Positions 1 through 6,249 of a DNA stretch of 12,910 bases are shown in pieces. The translations under genes and the position numbers were made by a program. Source of the DNA: an uncultured Eubacteriales bacterium. GTDB taxonomy: Bacteria; Bacillota; Clostridia; Oscillospirales; Acutalibacteraceae. Under the pieces are notes generated by a model. The model saw only the letters and a program-made list of their open reading frames with translations. It had not been told where the DNA came from and searched no databases. Location of the stretch: positions 1-12,910 of the forward strand of contig ONEU01000101.1 in assembly GCA_900316925.1 (NCBI GenBank). Direction: 5' to 3'. Each line of letters opens with the position of its first letter. Position 1 is the first letter of the stretch.

Positions 1-858
1 GCTCTGTATCCGCACATGACCGTATTTGATAACATGGCTTTCGGTCTGAAGCTTCGCAAGACTCCCCCCGTGGAGATCAGAAGACGTGTAGAAGAGGCTG
101 CCAGATCTCTTGATATTGCTCATCTGCTTGAGCGTAAACCGAAGGCTCTCTCCGGTGGTCAGAGACAGCGTGTGGCTCTTGGCCGTGCTATCGTTCGTGA
201 TCCTAAGGTATTCCTTCTCGACGAGCCGCTTTCCAACCTGGATGCTAAACTCAGAACTGCCATGAGAACTGAGATTTCCAAGCTCCATAAGAGACTCGGC
301 ACTACCTTCATCTATGTAACACATGACCAGACAGAGGCTATGACCATGGCTGACCGTATCGTTGTTATGAAGGACGGCTTCATCCAGCAGGTCGATACTC
401 CTCAGAACCTCTATGAGAGACCCTGTAACCAGTTCGTTGCCGGATTCATGGGTACTCCTCAGATGAACTTTATTGATGCTACTATCGTCAGATCCGGCGA
501 TGACTACGGCATCCAGTTCGGTAGATACACCATTCCGCTTCCTGAGTCTAAGAATAAGAAGAACATCCTTTCCCACTTCGTTGGTAAAGAAGTTGTTTTG
601 GGTATCCGTCCCGAGGACGTACATGATGAGCCTGAATTCCTTGAGAGATCAGAAGAGAGCATTATTGAAGCTCAGGTTGAAATCACCGAGCTTATGGGTA
701 ATGAAATCTATCTGTACCTCAACATCGAAGGTACTTCCTGCGTTGCTCGTGTTGATCCCTCCTCTGTGGCAGAAGCCGGTGAAGAGATCGAGATTGCTCT
801 CGACGTTGAGAAGATCCACATCTTCGATAAGGAATCCGAGAGAACTATCACCAACTGA
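1..858 (+). CDS. Carbohydrate ABC transporter ATP-binding protein (UgpC/MsmK/MalK type), 5' end missing
   Basis: Cytoplasmic ATPase that powers uptake of a sugar, oligosaccharide or glycerol-3-phosphate through a membrane permease pair. The reading frame is open from base 1 and the first codons read ALYPHMTVFDN, the segment that directly follows the Q-loop in this family, so the Walker A part (roughly 80-90 residues) lies outside the window and the ATG at 16 is internal. Visible motifs are the signature LSGGQ (148-162), Walker B VFLLDEP (208-228), the D-loop SNLDAKLR just after it, and the H-loop THDQ (319-330). The remaining C-terminal ~140 residues fit the regulatory/TOBE region of the MalK subfamily. 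The family assignment is secure; the substrate cannot be told, because MsmK-like ATPases often serve several transporters. It is convergent with, and probably unrelated to, the surface-polymer genes that follow. Confidence 0.95.
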   Translation, partial: ALYPHMTVFDNMAFGLKLRKTPPVEIRRRVEEAARSLDIAHLLERKPKALSGGQRQRVALGRAIVRDPKVFLLDEPLSNLDAKLRTAMRTEISKLHKRLGTTFIYVTHDQTEAMTMADRIVVMKDGFIQQVDTPQNLYERPCNQFVAGFMGTPQMNFIDATIVRSGDDYGIQFGRYTIPLPESKNKKNILSHFVGKEVVLGIRPEDVHDEPEFLERSEESIIEAQVEITELMGNEIYLYLNIEGTSCVARVDPSSVAEAGEEIEIALDVEKIHIFDKESERTITN

Positions 859-875
859 TTTTTCCCTAAGCGTTC

Positions 876-906
876 AAAGACCTGCATTTCGGTGCAGGTC
901 TTTTTT
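876..906 (+). terminator. Rho-independent terminator of the ABC ATPase gene
   Basis: A perfect 11-bp stem, AAAGACCTGCA (876-886) with TGCAGGTCTTT (893-903), closes a TTTCGG loop and runs into a T tract (901-906). It lies 17 nt after the TGA stop at 858. Placement and shape fit a classical intrinsic terminator for the + strand gene. Confidence 0.88.
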
Positions 907-944
907 GTGCATCATTTTTTCTGATCGGTCTTTCCCCTATGGGG

Positions 945-989
945 CAAAAAACAGGGCTGCTGCATGATCTGCAACAGCCCTGTTTTTTG
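945..989 (-). terminator. Intrinsic terminator ending the - strand acylation operon (probably bidirectional)
   Basis: A 15-bp perfect inverted repeat, CAAAAAACAGGGCTG (945-959) with its complement at 975-989, is extended by a mismatch and a further TGCA/TGCA pair (961-964 with 970-973) around a 5-nt loop. The A6/T6 ends give a U-tract after the hairpin in either direction. It begins only 7 nt beyond the stop codon of the acyl carrier protein gene (997), so its main role should be to end the - strand transcript. It also backs up the terminator at 876-906. Confidence 0.85.
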
Positions 990-996
990 CGGGTGA

Positions 997-1242
997 TTAT
1001 GCCTTTGCACGGGCGGCGATGATGTTTGCCATCTCGCCGACGTTCTTCATGGAAGAGATCTCTCCCATCTTGAACTTCATCTTGAACTCACGCTCCACAG
1101 CATTGATCAGCGTGATGTGCTCCAGGCTGTCCCAATCGTCAATGTCATCTGCGGTGGTCTTGGGGTTGACGGTGATGGTGTCATCATCAAACACGTCCTG
1201 AAACACCTTGTTCAGTCTCGGGTAAATTGTTTTCGTATCCAT
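997..1242 (-). CDS. Acyl carrier protein
   Basis: Small (81 aa) acidic carrier protein that should carry an acyl group as a thioester on 4'-phosphopantetheine. The attachment site is Ser39 in the motif WDSLEH (residues 37-42), followed by the usual helix III region. Length and motif match discrete type II carriers. The ATG at 1242 is preceded by AAAGGAG (1251-1257) with an 8-nt spacer. The gene sits 19 nt after the FkbH-type gene and is the last of the run MBOAT, SGNH, FkbH, ACP; the terminator follows at once. In the Dlt system the equivalent part is DltC. Because an FkbH-type enzyme is the direct neighbour and no adenylating enzyme or fatty acid synthesis gene is present, the cargo is more likely a glyceryl-type group than a fatty acid or D-alanine. 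Carrier identity is secure; cargo is inference. Confidence 0.93.
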   Translation of the reverse strand: MDTKTIYPRLNKVFQDVFDDDTITVNPKTTADDIDDWDSLEHITLINAVEREFKMKFKMGEISSMKNVGEMANIIAARAKA

Positions 1243-1261
1243 AATCCAGTCTCCTTTGTAT

Positions 1262-3058
1262 TTATGATTGAATGGCGGAATTATCTTCCACCTTGATCAC
1301 ATGGTTCCTCTGCTGATAGGACGCAACGTCAAGCTGCCAGACGGTGTTGCCGTTTTCGTCCTCGCTGATCTTCTCAAATCCGAAGAAGCCATAAAGCTCA
1401 CGCACCATATTGTTCTTGGCGGTGGGATAGTAATAGCCACGGATGGTACGGATGCCCTGCTCACGGCAGCGCTCAACCAGTCTGTCAAGCATGGCAAGCT
1501 CCATGTCTCTTTTCAGCACACGGCAGCTCATCAGCCACAGCTCCATATTCAGTACATCCTGATCCTTCTTGCCGATGACAACAGAGACAACGCCATTATC
1601 ACCGAATTTATCCACCAACTTGCCGTACAGACGGATGTACTCGCTGCTCTCAAATACAGCCTCCATCTCGGTGGCGGTGTATCGCTTGGTGGTCACATTG
1701 AACTGGTTGCTCTTGTTGGAAAGCTGCGTGATTCTCTGCAGATAGACGGGCAGGAAGTCATCAATCACGGCTGTCATGTCCAGACTCAGCAGATAATCCT
1801 TATAATCGGTAAATGTGGCCTGCTGGGCAGCCCGCTGGGCATTGGCTTTATACATTTCATTGCGCTTGAGGTCATCCTCGCTGAAGTTCGTCACTTCAAA
1901 ATAACCGTTGCGGTCGAGGGTGGAAATGTAGTTCTCCACGCTGTCCATCACAGGAGCACTCACCCCCACTACCTGTGCCTCGACAATGGCACGCTCCGCC
2001 GGGTTATCGTCTACAAAGACGATGGAGTCCGGAAGAATATTCAGCTCGGCAGCGATCTCCACAATGTTCCTGTCCTTGTTTTCCCAGTTGGCCTTGATGA
2101 TGATGAAGTCCTCCGGTTTCAAAGCCCCTTCCGGATGATTCAGACCGGCGATGGCATTCTCATGGTCATTCTTTGAGCAGACCGTCAGAATCACGCCGAG
2201 GGATTTCAGCGACTTGATATAGCTCTGAAACTCATAGTAGGACTGGGCAACACCGGTTTCCTGACCGATCTGGATGCCGTCAACACCGTCATCACCGACA
2301 ACACCGCCCCAGAGCGTGTTGTCCAGATCAAGTGCCAGCGCTTTTTTATTCTTGCCGAATACCGACTTCACGATATTCGCAAGGTTAAAGGAAAATTCCG
2401 GGATCGCATCCACACACATGGCATACTTATACATATTCCAGTATGACGGATCACTCCAGGCTTTCAGGCCGTAGGAGGCGGCGATAAAGTTGATGTCGTT
2501 GATATAGAAGCCCTCGGTCTTATCGGCATAAGCATAGAACTTTTCATTCAGAGCCGTGACAAAATGGGAGCGTCCGCGGTAATCGGAACAATCCTTGTTA
2601 CCCATGATCCGATAGAAGGGCATCTCGAAGTTATTCTGGATGATGGGACAGTGATAGGTCTCCGTAATCTTCTGCCACATCTGCTCATACTTGCCGTATT
2701 CATTCTCCAGCAGCGCCTGAACCTCTTCCCTGCTCATACCGGTGTCCGGATATGATGTGATGTTGCGGTTGGTGGTGTGGATGAATACCAGATCCGGGTG
2801 GAATGACAGCAGCTCCTCACTCGGGAACATCGCATCCTGCCAATACTGGGCATATTCGGACTGATAAAACTCCGACTCAATACCGTTCTGCAGCAGAAAC
2901 AGCTCAAGATATACCACAATATCATTGGTCGTTGAGCCGCCGAAAACCGCAATCTTCTTTTTCAGACGCTTGCTGCCGTCCGCCAGCAGGGCGCGCTTGA
3001 GGGACTTTCTTTTTTTGATGATATACTCGGAATCAAAGGGATATTCCAGTTCCTTCAT
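1262..3058 (-). CDS. FkbH-type HAD-IIIC family protein (predicted glyceryl-ACP synthase-like), three-domain
   Basis: 598 aa, cytoplasmic. Residues ~33-235 resemble an SGNH/GDSL-like fold (VFGGSTTND at 38-46, HPDLVFIHTTNRN at 87-99). Residues ~238-370 are the HAD domain with the FkbH signature DLDNTLWGG (244-252; nucleophile D244, acid D246), motif II VCSKND (293-298), and motif IV FVDDNPAER (348-356). Residues ~430-580 look like a GNAT-type region ending in an NNMVRELYGFFGF-type segment. Characterised FkbH relatives take D-1,3-bisphosphoglycerate and load a D-glyceryl group on the phosphopantetheine of an ACP, losing both phosphates. The adjacent ACP is the natural partner. The ATG at 3058 has AAGGAG (3066-3071) with a 7-nt spacer. 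The domain call is firm; the exact acyl product is not proven, since longer HAD-IIIC proteins of this architecture also occur with untested roles. Confidence 0.88.
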   Translation of the reverse strand: MKELEYPFDSEYIIKKRKSLKRALLADGSKRLKKKIAVFGGSTTNDIVVYLELFLLQNGIESEFYQSEYAQYWQDAMFPSEELLSFHPDLVFIHTTNRNITSYPDTGMSREEVQALLENEYGKYEQMWQKITETYHCPIIQNNFEMPFYRIMGNKDCSDYRGRSHFVTALNEKFYAYADKTEGFYINDINFIAASYGLKAWSDPSYWNMYKYAMCVDAIPEFSFNLANIVKSVFGKNKKALALDLDNTLWGGVVGDDGVDGIQIGQETGVAQSYYEFQSYIKSLKSLGVILTVCSKNDHENAIAGLNHPEGALKPEDFIIIKANWENKDRNIVEIAAELNILPDSIVFVDDNPAERAIVEAQVVGVSAPVMDSVENYISTLDRNGYFEVTNFSEDDLKRNEMYKANAQRAAQQATFTDYKDYLLSLDMTAVIDDFLPVYLQRITQLSNKSNQFNVTTKRYTATEMEAVFESSEYIRLYGKLVDKFGDNGVVSVVIGKKDQDVLNMELWLMSCRVLKRDMELAMLDRLVERCREQGIRTIRGYYYPTAKNNMVRELYGFFGFEKISEDENGNTVWQLDVASYQQRNHVIKVEDNSAIQS

Positions 3059-3083
3059 GTTCTCTCTCCTTCTCGTGATATAA

Positions 3084-3133
3084 ACACAAGGCTAACCGAC
3101 AGACTGAGTCCGTCAAGAATTAGCCTTATGTGT
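3084..3133 (-). other. Intercistronic hairpin between the SGNH and FkbH genes
   Basis: A compound inverted repeat fills most of the 87-nt gap. The outer arms ACAC + AAGGCTAA (3084-3095) pair with TTAGCCTT (3120-3127) and GTGT (3130-3133) across a 2-nt bulge. An inner stem GACAGAC/GTCCGTC (3098-3104 with 3108-3114, one mismatch) closes a 3-nt loop. It begins 12 nt after the SGNH stop codon and ends 25 nt before the FkbH start. No long T tract follows on the - strand, so it is not a standard terminator; mRNA stabilisation, processing or partial attenuation are possible. Confidence 0.6.
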
Positions 3134-3145
3134 CGTGTTATTCAA

Positions 3146-4639
3146 TTAGTCGTTGGGGTCATAGCCGTCAACGATCGTCTGACCGGGATTCTGGGTGATG
3201 AGGCTCATCAGGTTATCCGCATTGCCGCCGAAGGCAGAATACGTTACCATCGTGAAGAGCACATCGGTAATTCCCATCTGGTTGATGAAATCCACCAGAT
3301 TCAGGTTGAAGTAACGCATATCGACAATGTAGATTTCCTCATAGGAGCCCATGTAATAGCCGGGTTCGGCATTGCCGTAGCTGTCCTTGATGACAATGAG
3401 CTTCTTGCCGTTCTTCACATCCGTCCGGATCTTGACGATCTGCTCGTCACCGCCGAAGAAGGTGAGATATGCGTTTGACTGCGGATCACCCACCTGCTTG
3501 AAGTAGCTGCCCGTATAATCAAAGTTGAAGGAAGTATCATAGAAGTCGGTCTTGCACTTTGAATAGTTCTCGGGGATGTAATAAGTGAAGTCCTCCGGGT
3601 CGTTCTTGATGTTGATATCACCGCCGGAGAAAGCATACATCGTTCCCACAAAGCCCTCAATCGTCACGGGCTTATAGGTGCTCAGATCCTTAAAGTCGAG
3701 ACCTGCCGTCTTTGCGAACTCCTCGCAGGCATAATATGCACCCAAGGGCTGCCAATGGTGGTCGGTACGGCAATAGATGGGCTCTTCCACATGCTTTGCC
3801 AGAACGGTGTCAATATCCACACTGGTGATCCCCTTGTCAAGGCGGGACGCCAGCTCGTCAAAGTATTCCTTTTGATTGGCAGTATAATCGGTGTAGTTGG
3901 CAGGGGTGTAATACTCACTGGCCAACGGTGCGATCATCGAATACATTCTGATCTTGCTGTCAAGCTTGCTTCTCAGGGTGTTCAATGCCTCAACATAGGC
4001 GTTGCCCGTACCGCCGCCAAACAGCTCCAGGCCACGGTAGTGACCGTCCTGATGGACAACGATGATACCATTCTCCACGGTATAATCCGCGTCCTCCTCA
4101 CGGTAATCCTTCTGTGAGCTGCTCTCTTCGGGCTTGCTCTCCTCTGTCTTGCTTGCCTCCGCAGATGTCTGTCCGCTCTGCTGGGCCTGACTCTGCTCGG
4201 GTTTGCTCTGCGCAGGAGCCTTGGAGGTTTCCGTCGGCTTGCTGTCTTCGTTCTTGGGTTTCTTATCTACCTTTTTCAGGTTGTTTACCACATTTACGGA
4301 ATCATTCGTGGTGATGCCGAACATCCCCTTGAAGCCGTTGCCGGCATTCTTGAAGTTGTCTCGGAACGGCACGGTATCCGTGTACCAGGTATTGATCCCC
4401 CTGGTGAAGTCGCCGGAGAAATAGTTCTGAAAGGTCAGCTCCGGAAAACTCGCCAGCTTACGCTTCTCAATCATGGATTCCTGTGACTTCGGGAACACCA
4501 GCATAAATATGCCGATCAATGCGAATACCGGCACCATGATGAACAGCGTAATCATGGAAGAAAATTTGCTGACGGAAGAACGTTTATAGGAATTATAAGG
4601 CTTTTTCTTGGGTGTCTGTTCATTGGGGTTTTTATCCAT
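3146..4639 (-). CDS. Membrane-anchored SGNH/DHHW-family protein (AlgJ/AlgX- and DltD-like role)
   Basis: 497 aa. A basic cytoplasmic tail (residues 1-28) and one transmembrane segment (~29-49) place the catalytic part outside the membrane. The core shows RTDHHW (291-296) and IKDSYGN (417-423). By analogy with AlgX these give Asp293, His295 and Ser420 as the catalytic triad of an SGNH-like O-acyltransferase or esterase. A Ser/Glu/Gln/Lys/Pro-rich stretch (~127-178) interrupts the fold after the N-terminal conserved block. Two ATGs are adjacent (4642 and 4639). The ribosome binding site AAAGGAG (4647-4653) is 4 nt from the first and 7 nt from the second; most genes here use 7 nt, so 4639 is preferred. 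It lies 24 nt after the MBOAT gene, the usual partner of this family in alginate and Dlt-like acylation. It probably completes or assists acyl transfer to an extracellular polymer; the acceptor is unknown. Confidence 0.85.
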   Translation of the reverse strand: MDKNPNEQTPKKKPYNSYKRSSVSKFSSMITLFIMVPVFALIGIFMLVFPKSQESMIEKRKLASFPELTFQNYFSGDFTRGINTWYTDTVPFRDNFKNAGNGFKGMFGITTNDSVNVVNNLKKVDKKPKNEDSKPTETSKAPAQSKPEQSQAQQSGQTSAEASKTEESKPEESSSQKDYREEDADYTVENGIIVVHQDGHYRGLELFGGGTGNAYVEALNTLRSKLDSKIRMYSMIAPLASEYYTPANYTDYTANQKEYFDELASRLDKGITSVDIDTVLAKHVEEPIYCRTDHHWQPLGAYYACEEFAKTAGLDFKDLSTYKPVTIEGFVGTMYAFSGGDINIKNDPEDFTYYIPENYSKCKTDFYDTSFNFDYTGSYFKQVGDPQSNAYLTFFGGDEQIVKIRTDVKNGKKLIVIKDSYGNAEPGYYMGSYEEIYIVDMRYFNLNLVDFINQMGITDVLFTMVTYSAFGGNADNLMSLITQNPGQTIVDGYDPND

Positions 4640-4663
4640 CATTCTCCTCCTTTACTCGACCGG

Positions 4664-6106
4664 TCAGAAACGGAAATACAGGAACGGATTGTTGGTGGTG
4701 TCCACCAGCAGAATACTGGACATGATCAGCAGATAGCAGCATCCCACCGCCGCCATCACCTTGCCGGTGGTGTAGACCACGTTGTTGCCCCATTCAAAGA
4801 AGAATTTCTTGAGCTTCGGCAGTACCGGCATCGAAACAAGGATGGCTGCTGCAATGAGGAAGAGGTTTTTCAGGCATACACTCCAGGTGAGCTGATCGGC
4901 AAACGCATTTCCGTGGGTTGCCATACTGATGCCGCTGATGTTCAGGAAGAAATTGCCCAGCTGGTTGAGGTCGGAGAAGCAGAAGATTCCGAAGCCCACC
5001 ACAATAATGAGCTTACTGTAAATATGGGTCAGCCAGACAGGCCACTTCTTCATACGCTTCTTGCCGAGCTTGATCTCCAGCAGCAGGAACAGACCGTAGT
5101 ACAGTCCCCAGAAGATGTAGTTCCAGGCGGCACCGTGCCAGAAGCCGGTGCAGAACCATACCAGGAACAGATTTACATACTTTCTCGGCTTGCCGAAGAT
5201 GGGCGCATAGAACAGATAATCTCTGAAGAAGGAGCTCAGAGAGATGTGCCATCTCTGCCAGAACTCACTGATGGTCTTACAGATGAACGGATACTTGAAG
5301 TTCTCGTCAAAGTGGAAGCCGAACATTCTGCCCAGACCGATTGCCATATCGGAATAGCCGCTGAAATCGAAATATACATAGAGCGAATAGCAGATAATGA
5401 CGAACCATGTGCCCAGGAAGGACATGGAAGAGATGTCATTGTACTGGTTCGCATTTACATCTCCATAGAACTGTCTGACGATCGCATACAGGTTATTGGC
5501 AATAATAACCTTCTTGGCGAGTCCCACGATAAAGCGCATGGCACCCTCGCTGATGTCGTTGATCGTAGACTTTCTCTTATTGATCTCATTCTCCACCACG
5601 CTGTAACGCACGATCGGGCCTGCAATCAGCTGCGGGAAGAGTGACAGATAGAGCAGAAATTTCTTGAAGGATTTCTGCGGTGTGACAGTCTCCCAATAAC
5701 AGTCGATCACATAGGAAATAGCCTGGAAGGTGAAGAAGCTGATGCCGATGGGCAGAGTAATCTGCGGTACCGGCAGCGATGTGTGCAGGAAGTAGTTCAG
5801 GTTCTCTACCAGGAAGCCGCTGTACTTGAAGATGACCAGCAGCAGGATATCCACAACGATAGCCGCAGCCACCGCAAGCTTTCCTGCCTTTTGCTCCCTA
5901 TGCTTGCCGATCAGCGTGCCCATATACCAGTTAAACGCGGCACTGAAAAGCAGCAGGATCACCCAGAGCGGTTCTCCCCACGCATAGAAGATCAAAGAGA
6001 AAACGATCAGCACTAAATTCTTGGTCTTCAGCTTTTTACTGACAAAATAACAGATCAGGCAAAGCGGAAGAAACAAATACAGAAAAAACAGATCTGCAAA
6101 AACCAT
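4664..6106 (-). CDS. MBOAT family O-acyltransferase (AlgI/DltB-like)
   Basis: 480 aa, polytopic membrane protein with about ten or more hydrophobic segments. Family motifs visible are YFDFSGYSDMAIG (245-257), EFWQRWHISL (281-290, His287) and GFWHGAAWNYIFWG (321-334, invariant catalytic His324). Such proteins take an acyl group from a cytoplasmic carrier thioester and pass it across the membrane to an outside acceptor, as DltB does for D-alanine from DltC and AlgI for acetate. The protein ends in FLYFRF (475-480) with Tyr477, close to the C-terminal tail common in AlgI relatives and similar to the DltX tail. The ATG at 6106 has AAAGGAG (6114-6120) with a 7-nt spacer; a second GGAG lies 9 nt further upstream. 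It is the first gene of the acylation module, directly behind a good promoter. A specific substrate cannot be read from the sequence. Confidence 0.95.
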   Translation of the reverse strand: MVFADLFFLYLFLPLCLICYFVSKKLKTKNLVLIVFSLIFYAWGEPLWVILLLFSAAFNWYMGTLIGKHREQKAGKLAVAAAIVVDILLLVIFKYSGFLVENLNYFLHTSLPVPQITLPIGISFFTFQAISYVIDCYWETVTPQKSFKKFLLYLSLFPQLIAGPIVRYSVVENEINKRKSTINDISEGAMRFIVGLAKKVIIANNLYAIVRQFYGDVNANQYNDISSMSFLGTWFVIICYSLYVYFDFSGYSDMAIGLGRMFGFHFDENFKYPFICKTISEFWQRWHISLSSFFRDYLFYAPIFGKPRKYVNLFLVWFCTGFWHGAAWNYIFWGLYYGLFLLLEIKLGKKRMKKWPVWLTHIYSKLIIVVGFGIFCFSDLNQLGNFFLNISGISMATHGNAFADQLTWSVCLKNLFLIAAAILVSMPVLPKLKKFFFEWGNNVVYTTGKVMAAVGCCYLLIMSSILLVDTTNNPFLYFRF

Positions 6107-6147
6107 TTTCTTTCTCCTTTTACTCCTTTTTTTGATTTAACTATTTC

Positions 6148-6176
6148 ATTTTACCCCATCTAAAAAGGGATATCAA
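6148..6176 (-). promoter_or_regulatory. Sigma-70/SigA-type promoter for the MBOAT-SGNH-FkbH-ACP unit
   Basis: On the - strand the -35 box TTGATA (6176-6171) and the -10 box TAAAAT (6153-6148) are separated by exactly 17 nt. A start near 6141 would give a ~35-nt leader ending at the MBOAT ATG (6106). The region is AT-rich, unlike the flanking genes. No terminator for the upstream GT2-TagF gene is visible, so the module may be expressed both from here and by read-through. Confidence 0.7.
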
Positions 6177-6249
6177 GTGTTTTGAATAGAATAAGTGTGT
6201 CAAATCTGTAACAATTACAAAGATGCTTCACTCTTATCTTCCCTTCCGG

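Noticed and set aside
997..1242. Calling the carrier protein DltC and the module a plain dlt operon
   Set aside because: There is no DltA-like adenylating enzyme, the context includes an FkbH-type HAD, and the SGNH protein is of the DHHW/AlgJ-AlgX type rather than a clear DltD.
1268..2176. A 302-codon open frame on the + strand opposite the FkbH-type gene
   Set aside because: Antisense shadow of a well-supported gene; no domain and no ribosome binding site worth noting.
3084..3133. Intercistronic hairpin as a full intrinsic terminator
   Set aside because: Only three T residues follow on the - strand, and the genes on both sides clearly belong to one functional set.
4913..5644. A 243-codon open frame on the + strand, rich in Glu/Asp/Ile
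   Set aside because: The composition is what reading a membrane protein gene (the MBOAT) backwards gives; no family features.
6198..6203. Perfect TTGACA -35 hexamer on the - strand
   Set aside because: No acceptable -10 hexamer at 16-18 nt (17 nt gives ACACTT). The element at 6148-6176 is much better.
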